A stretch of DNA of 64,000 nt from Rehmannia glutinosa (lineage: Eukaryota > Streptophyta > Magnoliopsida > Lamiales > Orobanchaceae). Shown here in pieces: positions 32,290 through 44,096 of this stretch (its first letter is position 1; each line of letters begins with the position of its first letter). Location of the stretch: assembly GCA_016081115.2 (NCBI GenBank), contig CM071935.1, positions 49,235,150 through 49,299,149 of the forward strand. Reading direction: 5' to 3'. The position numbers and the translations under genes are program-made. The notes beneath the pieces were generated by a model. The model was not told the origin of the DNA. It ran no database searches and saw only the letters and a list, made by a program, of their open reading frames with translations.

Positions 32290-35094
32290 GATACTCTTGG
32301 TTCTACTGACAATCTTAACCCCGATTTGCCTAGTTCTGTCTTGTCTTTATTGCAGGAATTCGAGGATGTATTTCAAGACGAGATGCCGGATGGATTACCG
32401 CCTATTCGGGGATTGAGCATCAGATTGATTTCATTTCGGGATCATCACTACCGAACCAACCAGCGTAAAGGGCTAACTCGGAAAAAACTAAGGAATTGCA
32501 GCGGCAGGTTGACGAATTGCTAAGTAAGAAACTTATTCGGGAGAGCATGAGTCCGTGTGCAGTTCCGGTATTACTGGTTCTGAATAAAGATGGGTCTTAG
32601 AGAATGTGTGTGGATTGTCGGGCTATTAACAACATCACTATCAAATACCGATATCCCATACCTCGCTTGGATGATATGTTAGACGAGCTCCATGGGTCTA
32701 GCATCTTCTCCAAGATAGATTTGAGGATCGGGTACCATCAGATTCGGATGCGAGAAGGGGATGAGTGGAAAGCGGCTTTCAAAACTAAACATGGTTTATA
32801 TGAGTGGTTAGTTATGCTGTTTGGGTTAACTAACGCGCCTAGCACATTTATGAGACTGATGAACCATGTACTGAGGGAATTCATTGGGAAGTTCGTCGTG
32901 GTCTACTTTGATGATATCCTCATCTATAGTAAATCATTGGGTGAACACTTGGATCATTTGCGAGTCATCTTAGAAGTATTGAGGAAAGAGCAGTTATATG
33001 CAAACGTCAATAAGTGCACATTTTGTTCTGAGCAGTTGATATTCTAGGGTTTTGTAGTAAGCTCGAGGGGAATTATAGTAGATGAGGAGAAAATTAGGGC
33101 TATTCAGGACTGGCCTAACCGACGTCGGCCAGTCAAGTACGTAGCTTTCATGGCCTTGCAAGTTTTTATTGGAGGTTTGTATGAGACTTTAGCACTATAG
33201 CAGCACCATTGATGGAAACGATTAAAAAGAGTGTTGCGTTTCAGTGGGGGAAAGCCCAAGACAAGGCATTCGAGTTGTTGAAGGAAAGACTAACACACGC
33301 GCCTTTACTAGCATTGCTGGATTTCACCAAGGTCTTTGAAATTGAGTGTGATGCATCGGGAGTTGGGATTGGAGCCGTATAAATGCAAGAGGGGCGACTG
33401 ATCGTGTTTTCAGTGAGAATTTGAGTGGGGCGGCTTTGAACCATCCGACGTACAACAAGGAGTTGTATGCTTTGGTTCGGGCCTTGAAAACGTGGCAGAA
33501 CTATTTGTGGCCGAAGGAATTCATGATCCACACTGATCACGAGTCCCTAAAGTACCTTAAGGGCCAGCAAAAATTGAACAAGCGACATACGCACTGGCTC
33601 GAATTCATCAAGACATTTCCTTACATCATATGGCACAAGCAAGGTAAGACTAATGTTGTAGCAGATGCACTGTCTCGGAGGTACACTCTTATCTCTACTT
33701 TAGATGCTAAAATTCTTGGATTTGAACATATTAAAGAGTTGTACTTGCATGATCTTGATTTTTCTGAGTCGTTTGTTGCATGTGAAAAAGGGGCGGAGGG
33801 TAAATTTTATCGGCATGATGAGTTTTTATTTCGAGAGGATAAATTGTGCATTCCCGAATATTAATTAAGAGACTTACTAGTGAGAGAATCACTTGGTGGG
33901 GGTCTTATGGGGCATTTTGGGGTAGCCGAAATATTAGCGGTCTTGCAAGATCATTTTTATTGGCCACATATGAATCGAGATGTTGAGCGAAATTGCAGTA
34001 GATGTGTTACTTGTAGGCAAGCTAAATCATGGGTTCAAAATCAAGGTCTTTACACGCCCCTACCCATTCCGACGACACCTTTGGTGGATATTTCTATGGA
34101 CTTTGTTTTAGGACTTCCGAGAACTAAACATGGGTCCGATTCTATATTTGTTGTCGTAGATCATTTTTCAAAGATGGCACATTTTATTCCATGTCATAAA
34201 ACTGATAATGCATCTTTGATTGCCGATTTGTTCATTAAAGAGGTTGTGAGTTGCATGGTATGCCTAGAACTATTGTTTCGGATAGGGATGCTAAGTTCTT
34301 GAGTTACTTTTGGAAGACCTTGTGGGGAAAATTGGGAACTAAATTGTTATTTTCTACTACGTGTCATCCCCAAACAGACGGTCAAACTGAAGTAGTGAAT
34401 AGAACTTTGTCTATGTTGTTAAGGGCTATCATTAAAAAGAACATTAAAACTTGGGAAGACTGTTTACCGCATGTTGAGTTTGCTTATAATCGTGTTGTAC
34501 ATTCTGCATTGAAATTTTTACCATTTGAACTTGTTTATGGTTTTAATCCGCTAAACCCATTGGATTTATCACCTTTACCTGTTTGTGAGCATGTTAACTT
34601 GGGCAGAAGAAAGCTGATTTTGTGAAACAGTACATGAGAAAGCAAGACGCAACATCGAACGGCGAACAGAGCAGTACACGGCGCAGGCTAACAAGCATCG
34701 CAAGAAGATGGTATTTGAGCTGGGTGATTGGGTTTGGATACATATGCGACCCGAACAATTCTCGGCCCATCGAAAATCCAAGCTGCAGTCGCGGGGAGAT
34801 GGTCCATTTCAAGTGCTTGAGCGAATCAATGACAATGCCTATAAGATTGACTTGCTGGGGGATTATGGGATTAGTGCTTCTTTCAATGTTTCTGATCTTA
34901 GTCCATTCGATGCCAATTCGGATTTAAGGACAATTCCTTCTCAAGAGGAGGGGAATGATGAGATTCCATGGACTAAAGATCCAGTGACGGTGCCAGTTGG
35001 TCCGGTGACGAGGGCTCGAGCAAGGAAGTTCAAGGATGCGCTCAATGGGTTGATTCAAGTCATGCAGAATGAGACCGAGAGTGCATTGCCAACA
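32290..35094 (+). pseudogene. Gypsy pol (RT, RNase H, integrase), broken
   Basis: No protease is visible: the frame passes from the end of gag straight into the RT linker. RT lies at about 32604-33047 with FSKIDL and [10 protein letters not shown]. RNase H lies at about 33340-33690 ([27 protein letters not shown]). Integrase has the zinc-binding part ([18 protein letters not shown]), the catalytic acids in [17 protein letters not shown] and GQTEVVNRT, and a C-terminal region (GDGPFQVLERINDNAYKID). Stops lie at 32598, 33045, 33379 and 33862 and frameshifts near 33410, 34245 and 34615. The frame ends inside the 3' LTR. I see no chromodomain. Confidence 0.88.
34943..34955 (+). other. Polypurine tract of gypsy element
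   Basis: AAGAGGAGGGGAA abuts the TG of the 3' LTR. It is coding at the same time, inside the pol C-terminus. Confidence 0.75.
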
Positions 35095-36026
35095 TAGGAA
35101 GGAGTTTGGGTGGTCCAGTTGATTAGCGTCATCAACGATCCAGAGTCCACCTTAGACTGAGCAAGCGAAGGATTCCAAGAACACGAGCCACTTTGCGTCT
35201 TGAAGACATTGTAATCAAGTTCTCATCAGTGTCTTATATTCGGCTATCTTAGTTAGTTGTAATTTTCATTATGTTTAAGTCGTTTTGATGTTTAGAGGCC
35301 AAGTAAACCTTTAAGGTCGCGTCTTAAGTTGTTATTTCGAGTTTGGGTCGAGTAGGGATCAAATTCGAGGGCAAAGTCGCGAGTAAACATTTGTACTCAC
35401 GCACGATCAAGAAGCACGCCCGTGCATTAACGCACAACCAAGACGCACGCCCGTGCGTGAGCCCGTGTGTGATGTCGTACGTTGTGGGAGCTTTCTACTT
35501 GACGCACGGACCAACGCACGGCCCGTGCGTATGCCCGTGCGCGGCATCGACATGACGCGTGACCCAACGCACGGCCCATGTGTATGCCCGTACGTGGCGT
35601 CGACTTGACGCACGGCCCAGCGCACGGCCTGTGCATGAGCCCGTGCGTCAGTCCGGGAATTTGAGTTTTTGTTTTGTTTTCGATTCCTTTTCAGTCTTAA
35701 GTTATTTCCTAGTAGGTTTAGGGTTTGGATCCCTTATAAGGGTGAACACTTATTGTTTTTCATCAATTATCAATTAAATTAAGATTTTTAACTCTCAAAT
35801 TGAGTATTTTCTCCAAGTGCTTCAAGATTTACGTTTCTTGTTGCAATTATCGACTTATCAGGCAATAATCCATAATTGCTTGTGGTGTCTTCGCATACCG
35901 AGGTTCTTGCTTTGCTAACAAACGGGTCGAGGTTTTCACCAATCTTTAACCGAACTAGTGAAGATCTTGGGTTAACAACATATTGTTGTTGGGTCGTATC
36001 TGTGATTATTGTTGCGGTTCACATCA
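34956..36026 (+). repeat. 3' LTR of gypsy element (1071 bp)
   Basis: Starts TGATGAG and ends CACATCA. It is 72 bp longer than the 5' LTR, mainly because of the minisatellite at 35400-35650. Confidence 0.87.
35400..35650 (+). repeat. GC-rich minisatellite in gypsy LTR
   Basis: Degenerate units of about 50-60 bp built on GACGCACGGCCCAACGCACG and GCCCGTGCGT, rich in CpG and in short palindromes, in an otherwise AT-rich LTR. The 5' LTR copy (about 30100-30290) has one unit fewer. Confidence 0.75.
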
Positions 36027-37204
36027 CGATTAAAGCCATGAAATGTTTATTTCTTTACTGAATGTAGCAGGGGAGATGGAGAAATCTAGCAGATAAATAT
36101 AAGTTACAAAAATAACATTTTTTTTGGCATTCGAAACGACAGTTACGTATAAAAAATTAGCAGGGCAAAAAACGATAATAAACACTCAAACTCAAAATTG
36201 ATCCAATAAATAAATGAAGAAAACACGAACAGGCTCTCATCAGATAAAGATGACTGATGAAAAATAAGTTTCTTGGCAATAATTAATAGCAGAAAACAAG
36301 AAAATTAATCTAGAAAGCAAATAGGAACCATAGATTTCGTTTTAAAAACTAATATACACATCCTTATCATTGCAGCCATGTAGTAGGCAGACATTTAAAA
36401 ACCTTAAAACACAAGTCTGTCAAAATTACCAGGGTAATCCTTAATTTGGAAAAGACTTCTCGTAGAAAAGATGGAGTTTAACAGAGTAGTTGCTGAAAGC
36501 TTTTATTGTTCCAGATATTTTGGAAAAGGACCAAACCTTGAATGCTTGTGAAAATTGCTGATAAGCATGAGTAAATAGATGAAATAGAACACATTCATCC
36601 ATCAAAGGTACTTTCAAAAGACAAAAATATTACACATTCTTGAGTTCAAATCATCGTTTAAGAGAAAGCCATGGTGTTCAATCAAAAGTTTATAAAAAGA
36701 TATTGCACATAAACCAAAACCAAAAGGTCAGAACAAGCCTTTCCTCCGTCAACTAGAAAATCTATCTCGACACCGTAAATGGATGGGCTTTGTTCATAAC
36801 TTAAATCTCTATCCATGGCAGCCAAAACAGAGTTTAAAATAGTACTTTAATTTAATATCAAATAGTTTGACGACGAAGCAAAGTGGAACTCAAGCACATA
36901 TTATCATTCAGGGGAAAAAACATAAAAGTATTCCACAAGCAAAACTCTTCAAACATAAAAGTATTCTCTTTACTCTGTAATCTCTACTATGAATTAAGAC
37001 ATATTTACTAAATTTGCAGCACTATAATCAGTATTAGATGAAAACTTTGACCTGGTTCGACATACCCTGCATAATTAAGTTAAGAAGCTATGGTCGTGCT
37101 TCCTTGTGAGAAAACAGAAAATTCAGCAAAATTTCCGCTAGAGAATTTCTTTTTGTCCAACATACGATTGCTTGTGAAAAGTTTTAAACAGAAAAGGAAA
37201 AACC
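36027..37204. other. AT-rich stretch, no gene seen
   Basis: Right flank of the gypsy element. It may be intron-like or transposon interior around the host gene scraps that follow. Nothing codes convincingly. Confidence 0.4.
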
Positions 37205-37687
37205 AACCAATTGTTGTTCAAGCCTATGAATGGACTCTCTGAGCTTTGACTCAACCGTAATAGCGGCCTCTTGAACTGTTTCATCATTTTCCCAGCCTCC
37301 CTTTTTCAGAATGTTATCACAAAATGTCGCAAGAAGTTCAGCACTAGAACTTCCAACAACACCCTTGTTGTAGAAGATTTCGAAGGCCTCCTTGAGAGCC
37401 TATATACAGGAAGGATGAAAATTGGTAAAATCACTTATTGCTGGAGCTCAAAACCAAGGGAAAAACAAAATGAAGCAATTTCATAATCCTAACCTTGTGT
37501 AAAAGTGTGTGATTTAGGAAGCACTCATTTACATATGCCATGAATTTTTCATGGACCTCAATAACTTTTCTCAAAATTACCTGGATTACAAATATGAATT
37601 AATTCCAAAATGTGAAACCATACAGAAAAGACAAAGAAATTCAGAATAAGTTACCTGTTCCTGTAATCCGACATCTTTCTTGTCTGC
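37205..37687 (-). pseudogene. Cullin (CUL1-like) exon fragments
   Basis: Three exon-like blocks with splice sites, read on the minus strand: 37687-37655 (ADKKDVGLQEQ), 37580-37494 ([19 protein letters not shown]) and 37399 to about 37205 ([19 protein letters not shown], then CDNILKKGG). They match the middle of plant cullin-1-like proteins, scaffolds of SCF ubiquitin ligases. After KKGG the sequence leaves the cullin family ([17 protein letters not shown]), which suggests a fusion or read-through into other DNA. The rest of the gene is absent, so this is a captured or relict fragment. Confidence 0.78.
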
Positions 37688-38245
37688 CTGCAAAAGGATC
37701 ATACTAAAGAGCAACTTATTGACAAAGTCGAGTGCGCATAAAATGTTAATACCAACAAATGTCTAACATTTCTTTTTTGAGAGCTGTGTCGAATCCTTGG
37801 ATTCCAGCTCTTAATGCCATAGAGGGAGGGAGTCGCCTGGGTAGAACTTCTTAGTTGCCCCATCTTTAGTAATCAATCAATCCACCACTTTTCATCATTT
37901 GCAAAGAATTTGAGACTGAAGTTAAACACAGTTCATTATACTCTCACAGAATTGAGCATTATGCACTAAGACAAAAAAAAAATTGAAGAATTTTCCAATG
38001 ACAAATTAGGTGCATCAAGAATACGCGATTCACTATGCATAAAAGTCTTGAACAATAAGGTAACTTTATCAAAACAAGAATCACCTTTTTTTTTTTTTTT
38101 TGAGTATGCAAACACTATTATATTACTCTAGGAAATCGCTGTAATGTCTTGTAACTACGGATCTCCTCGTCACACTGTCACATCATTGTATAGAGCAACA
38201 CAAATCATTTCTCTAGTTGCGAAATTTGTTAACGTCAACATCAAT

Positions 38246-38336
38246 CGATCAGGGTATTCTTTCCTTATCTTGGATATTTGCAGAGTTCCCATCCCAGACC
38301 CTGTACCACCTCCCAAAGAGTGGCATACCTTAAATC
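38246..38336 (-). pseudogene. Beta-tubulin exon fragment
   Basis: After a splice acceptor (CTCCAG) at 38337-38342, the minus strand encodes [19 protein letters not shown] and [15 protein letters not shown]. This includes the tubulin nucleotide-binding signature GGGTGSG. Similarity stops after about 30 residues. It is a scrap of a beta-tubulin exon. Confidence 0.85.
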
Positions 38337-38813
38337 CTGGAGAACACAATGAATTCATCAGTGAACCCAGTTAGCCGAAAAGAAATATATCTCAACAATC
38401 AAGTCTATGGTGAGAATGTTTTATCCGTAGATAAGTGTACATAAATGCCCATAACCTCATGATAAATTCTTGGTCAAGAATGAAAGTGAAATTTTTAAAG
38501 TCATTATTACATGTATCTTCCAAGAGGTGTATGGACTATGGAGTACCACAGATCACACTCAAGGAACAGTTATCCAAAAGCACTAGCTATGCATAAGAGC
38601 AAACACGTGAATTATTAGTCTCATGAAACCATAAATGTACTAGTCCAAATAGTAGCATCCAAGCTTAATAGTTATAATATTTAAAAAAATGAAACTTCAC
38701 TTCTTTCTGCCTTCTCAACAATGACCAAAAGTTCGACTGCGGTTTCCACGTCATCAAAAAAAAAAAAAAACACTGACCAAAAGTTATAATAGTTAAAAAT
38801 GAAACCAACTTAC

Positions 38814-38883
38814 ATGTCATGGTATACACCAGTTGCACGCCGCAGCGAGATGGCATAACCTGGTTCCACTTCATTATCTTCTG
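38814..38883 (-). pseudogene. Exon-like block of unknown origin
   Basis: 70 bp on the minus strand between a CAG acceptor (38884-38886) and a GTAAGT donor (38808-38813), encoding EDNEVEPGYAISLRRATG. It looks like an internal exon of a host gene I do not recognise. It shares strand and neighbourhood with the cullin and tubulin scraps. Confidence 0.45.
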
Positions 38884-39269
38884 CTGAAATTTACAGATGA
38901 ATCATGCACAATTGTGATTATGCAAATAATAATAATTCTTTAATTGTACGCTAATAGGACATGAGCTGCTTGAAAATCGATTCCACAACCTTTTGATCGT
39001 AAAAGGTAATTGTTTGTAAAGGAAGCACTCATTAATTCATGTAAGATATCCAAAAATATTAGAGAGAATTTTTTAAGTACCCACTAATCTGCTCTATCAA
39101 TCAACATAAGAAAACTGTATTTTACCCAATTTGGCCAAAATGTCTCTCATTTAATGTGAAGATTTTGAATTTTGAAACTCCTCTCTGGAAAGAAATAATT
39201 AATGTTTTCTTTGAAAATCTTGGATCTATTGACTCCCCCCAATTACACACCCCTATTTATAAAATCGTG

Positions 39270-39436
39270 TACTCATATTGCGGCGTGACATATGGTGCCA
39301 AATGGATATCGTGTCAACCCCATGTACATATACATATAACATATCATGCCCAAGTTGTGCTTTATGGATATCATGCCCAAATCGTGTCCATATCGTGTCA
39401 AATATTGTGCATATCGTGACAAGTGCCCCTATATAC

Positions 39437-39469
<33 letters not shown>

Positions 39470-39640
39470 CAATCATGCCCATGTTAAAAAGAAACTTTCG
39501 TATGGGAAACCCTTATATATATATATATATATATATACATATCATGTCCCAATCGTGCCCAAATCGTGCCATATCATGCTCATATCGTGCCATATCGTGC
39601 CAACCTCTATGTACATATACATATACAAAGAAGAATACAA
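39270..39640. repeat. Degenerate ATCGTGCC repeat with (TA)n runs
   Basis: Words of the type CATATCGTGCC or ATCATGCCCA recur every 10-20 bp, interrupted by two TA runs near 39437-39470 and 39514-39536. Pieces of this sequence reappear inside the copia LTR near 40785-40900. Confidence 0.65.
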
Positions 39641-39649
39641 AAATACATA

Positions 39650-40603
39650 AACATAGCAGAAATTGCATTTTTGGTCTAAAAAATGCATTTATCCAAAAAC
39701 TAATTAAAAAACAATATAAAACAAATATTTGAAAAATCTAAAAATTTGTTTATTAATTTTGAAAATTGTTTCAATAAAATTTAAAAGTATTTCAATTTAT
39801 TAAAACACGTTAAAAAATCCACAAAATTATTTTAAATTCTAAATATTAAAATATAAAAAACACGATAATTTGATTAAAAAACAAAAAAGAATCGAAGTTA
39901 TTTTAAAATCAAAAAATTAAATATGAAATTATTTTTAAAAAAAAAAACTATACACTTTTTGTAAAACATTTTCTATTTATTTAAAATATCTTAGAATTAT
40001 AAAATAATAAAAACTCAAAATTATTTTTTGTTAATTATTTTTTTAAAAACGATTTTAAAAAAAAAACTGATTTTTTTAAAAAAACTAAAACTTGTGTTAA
40101 AATTTTGAAAATAAAGAAAGTAAATTTATGTGAGAAAAATATGATTCCACCTATTTTTTGCTTTTGTATTCAAGTGAAAAATGGATTAAATTATTTGTAA
40201 AAATTCTACTTAAAGTAGATGAGAAAAGAAATTTCTCAAAACCACAAAAGTGGGTAGAAAACTTGATTTTGTATCTCACATGCCATAAAAGTCTTTGTCT
40301 TATCCCAAGTGGATATTTCCACAATTTGCTCAAAATATTATGTCTACTTATTTTGCATGCAAGCAATTCATGGTTAAAAACTTTAAAGATGCTTGTCAAT
40401 GAAGTAACCGTCAGATGGCAAAGAAAATGAACTGAGCTTAAGAGAATTGATTTGGTGTTTCACTATTGATGAAACATGACGGACATACTCTGCCTCAGCT
40501 TGCAAGTAAATAACACCTCTCATTGAGTTTTGTGTTTCTTTAGCTTTCTTCGTGGTATTATACAGAGCTTTTTCACTGCCACAATAAAAGAAGATTTATA
40601 TAT
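39650..40603. other. Very AT-rich left flank of the large copia element
   Basis: No gene seen. Several segments of this flank reappear, in the same order, inside the adjacent LTR (see 40780-41460). Confidence 0.6.
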
Positions 40604-40608
40604 CACTA

Positions 40609-42414
40609 TGTAGGTCTCAAGGGGTGTGGTGTAAAGTTTAGAAGGGGGCTAAATAAACATTACCAAATTTTCGATTTTAGTCCTTTTATAATAGTTCAAC
40701 AGAGTTGACTCAAATCAGTCGTGTCCTTGAGGGACAGCTAAGTTGGCTATTCAGCTAAGTTACCCACTCAATACATATACATATCATACACGATAAAGTC
40801 ATTGATAGTATAATATATATATATATACATATCATGCCCCGCTTAAGCCAAATACTTAACTTAGTTGATTTAGTTTTTAACATGTACATATACATATAAT
40901 ACTTAACACCCTTTGATTGATTTTAAAGCTTATTTTTAACACTTGTTTTTTGTTTATTAATTTTGAAAATTGTTTCACTTAGTTATTTATCACGTTGGAT
41001 ATCGATTTAACTTCTAAATATTAAAATATAAAAAACAATTAAAAAACAAAAAAATCGAAGTTATTTTAAAATCAAAAAATTAAATATGATATAAAGTAAA
41101 TGCATTTTCTATGTAAATGTTGAAAGTAAATTGACAAAATAAGTAATTTTTATAGTGGTTCGAAGATGGGGTATTTCTTCTAATCCACTCTTCTCCAACT
41201 CCCGGAGGAATCCACTAAGTAATAAAAACTTTAAAGATGCTTGTCAATCAAGTTACAAAGCGGTGAACGAGCTTAAGAGAATTGATTTGGTGTTTCAGAT
41301 TGATGAAACATGATCACACAATTGGTTTCTCATTGAGTTTTGTGTTTCTTCTTCACGAGGCGGCTTTTCTTTGCTACAATAAAAGAAGATTTATATATCA
41401 CTACTCTCAAGTTCTTGGATTTGATCACGATTTTAGCCTTTTATAATAGTTCAACAAACTTAAAACTTGATTCGACCTTGAACCTTTCTACAATCCTTCA
41501 ACTTGGAAAGTAGACTCCTTTTTGATCTTCAAATGTTTCCTCTTCAACTGGTTGAAGTTGTCTCTCCTTCACAACTTGTGTTGGATCGAGTTTCTTCGAG
41601 TTTCAGGCTTTGAGGAATATTTTGAAATGCCTTGAGAATATTGCATGTTAATTGCTTAAATAATACTTACTCTTGCTAGGTTCAGGTGACCCTTTCTCAA
41701 ATGCTTCCTCAGCCTCTTATAGTGTACATTTTAAATTTGTCAGTTGAAGAGATAGGTTAGTTTCAAATGTCACTTTGTGTTCGTTATCACTTGTGATATT
41801 GACCATTCCTCGTATTAAATTGCTCTTCTTACTCTTGCTAGGTTCGGGCTTTCAAATGCTTCCTCACACATTTTAAATTTGTCGACAAATGTCAAGATAT
41901 TGACCATTCCTCGTATTTTCCCATTTCCCATTGGCTTATTCCTTTTGCATATTTCTGGGTCAAACACTTTAAAACCTGGCAGCTTGATATATTACTATAT
42001 CGAGTAATATTCTTGACTTTATTCCAACTGACTAACTCAAATGTCCTGACTTGACTGCTGCCTTTACCCCATGTGACTTGAGTCTTATCTAATCATAAGA
42101 TTGACTCAACTATTACTTCAACTGTTAGACTTGGCTCTTTAAGTTGACTTGACTGGCACTTCTCACAGTTGTTCCACAGCTGACTCTCCTTTAGTCGAGT
42201 CCTTGACTTTCTTCTATGTCATACTCAGCTGACACATAGCATAGTCTTCATTCCAGTCCGCAGTTGGCTTCTTGTAATCTTGACTTAGCTGAGTTAACTC
42301 AGCTCTTCCAGTCCTATCTATTACAATACATAAATATAAAGAAAATGGAGTGCCAACTTTCTAGCCTAAGTTTTACATGGTATCATCAAAATCTAACAAA
42401 TAAATTTCCTAACA
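40609..42414 (-). repeat. 3' LTR of large copia element (1806 bp, abnormal)
   Basis: Matches the right LTR (59869-62806 less the insertion) along its length. It is expanded by segments that belong to the flank (40780-41460) and by a compressed second copy of its own sequence (41828-41917). Confidence 0.8.
40780..41460. other. LTR interleaved with flank segments
   Basis: LTR pieces alternate with pieces identical or nearly identical to 39320-40697, in consistent order. Examples: TTATTAATTTTGAAAATTG (also 39750), a block around 41045-41090 (also 39875-39935), AACTTTAAAGATGCTTGTCA (also 40378), and AAGAAGATTTATATATCACT (also 40588). The right LTR lacks all of them. Confidence 0.8.
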
Positions 42415-42708
42415 ATTCCCCCCTTTTTGGTGATGCCAAGACTTAAAACATACAAAAATAAGTAAACAGCAAAAAACAAGCAGTGCAGTAACAAAGAATG
42501 TATGCTTTTGAATAATCATTTTATTGATCATAGCATTCTTGTCATTTACAAAGCTGTTTACATTAAGTGACATAGCTATATACAAATACAATTATTCAAC
42601 ATGTATCTCAACTAAGTTACATAGAGAATGACCATTACAGGGAAATTCACAGAGCTATTACAGAAAACTTACATCTATATATTTACAACGAAGAAAATAC
42701 ATGAAGGG
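42415..42708 (-). other. 3' internal end with polypurine tract
   Basis: On the minus strand a G-rich purine run (42415-42429, complement of TTCCCCCCTTTTT) abuts the 3' LTR. The rest is non-coding and resembles 2554-2786 of the other copy. Confidence 0.7.
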
Positions 42709-42713
42709 GTTCG

Positions 42714-44082
42714 TGTTAGATAAATGTTTTTATCATGATTTTGATGATTTTGTTTAACTATGTTTTTACACCAAAACAATGTTTCTAAATGTTGTCCAAA
42801 TACTCCCGAGTGATCTAAAATGTTTTTACTATCTTTTCAGAGTATTTCTTGAAGTTTATTTTTGACAAAAATTGGACAACACATAAATGTTTTATCATGA
42901 TTTTGGTGAATTTGTTTTATTGTGTTTTTACACTAAAACAATGTTTATAAATATTGTCCAAATACTTTCGATCGTTCTAGAATATTTTTACTAATTGTTT
43001 GGAGTATTTCTTTAAATTTAATTTTGACAAAAATTGGACAACACTTTTGTCTTGTGTTCGACCGGTTGCCCTATAGGGCATCCCGTGTCTGAAGTTGATT
43101 TTAGAACAGAAACGAGACAAACAAAAAATAGAGAGAGGTCGACCGGTCGACCTAGAGGTCGACCACGTCGACCGGTGTCCGAGTTTGATGGAAATTGTTC
43201 AAACTTCGACCGGTCGCCCTATATGTTTATCAGCAAATTCTAAACGTTGAACAGCAGACAGCTTTTCCTTAAATTGTGGAGTTGATTTCTAACAGCTATA
43301 ATCTTGATTTTATTTGCATATTTTTTGTAGAAATCAGTCCCCAAGAGTAGCCTATCCTAATCAATCATCTTCTATAAATAGAGGAAGTTTTGGAGCAACA
43401 ACAACAATAATTACTACTACACAAGAGACATACTCAAGCATATATTGTGTTCTTCATTTTCTATATTCTTGTTGTAATAGCCTATGGTGTTTCACTTTCA
43501 CATCTTGAGGTCTAGGCTTTATTCTTAATTACATTTGCACTTTTGAGTTGTAATATTTTTAAAAGTGTAATCTTGATTGTAATTCATCATCCAAACACAA
43601 GATATCCTTGTGAGTATTCTTGTGGTAAGAATACACTTGGGTGATCTTAGGTGTTGAAGACTGTGGTGCTCTTCATAGGTGAAAGAAGGTTGTGGTAATC
43701 TTCTTGTGGAAGAATTTGGTGCTCTTCGAGGTGTTGGAGAGTTCGGTGCTCTTCAAGTCGGAAGATTGTGGTAATCTTCACAAGGTGCCATTGAAGAAAG
43801 ATTGTGGTAATCTTCAAAGAGGTGTTGTAAGGTGATGTTGTAATAGTTTTGGTAACTATTAATAAAATTATTTTTTCTTTTTGAAATCCATCCCGGAGAT
43901 ACTGGGGTGGTAGAGGATTAGGCCTTAGGTGGGTTAAATCTCTATAAATCGATGCGTGTTGTTTACTTCCCGCACTTCCATTCTTGTCTTTGATTGTTTC
44001 ATTCGAAAAAGAGGGCATAATTGAGAAAATGGGCATAATCTATTCACCCTCTCTCTAGATATCATAGCCACATGGACTTACA
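42714..44082 (+). repeat. Solo LTR of the gag-only family
   Basis: TGTTAGATAAATG to ATGGACTTACA, flanked by GTTCG (42709-42713 and 44083-44087). It contains a tandem pair of ~190-bp segments near its start, CGACCGG motifs (43060-43220), TATAAATA near 43373 and a hairpin array. It inserted between ORF3 and the 3' LTR of the copia element. Confidence 0.88.
43614..43861 (+). other. Hairpin array in solo LTR
   Basis: First hairpin 43614-43634: stem GTATTCTT / AAGAATAC, loop GTGGT. Last 43841-43861: stem TAATAGTT / AACTATTA, loop TTGGT. Both stems differ from the 8775 and 9016 hairpins on both arms, yet pair perfectly. Intermediate hairpins are present, some with mismatches. Confidence 0.82.
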
Positions 44083-44096
44083 GTTCGCAGCACGCT

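Larger units (their letters stand above)
29665..36026 (+). mobile_element. Ty3/gypsy retrotransposon, complete in outline, decayed
   Basis: LTRs at 29665-30663 and 34956-36026, primer site at 30664, polypurine tract at 34943-34955. Gag, reverse transcriptase, RNase H and integrase follow in gypsy order. The reading frame has many stops and shifts, and the protease region is missing. The 3' LTR begins TGATG and ends CATCA; the 5' LTR begins CGATG. No clear target duplication is visible. Confidence 0.88.

Noticed and set aside
35407..35636. Overlapping open frames in the gypsy LTR
   Set aside because: Generated by the GC-rich minisatellite in all frames.
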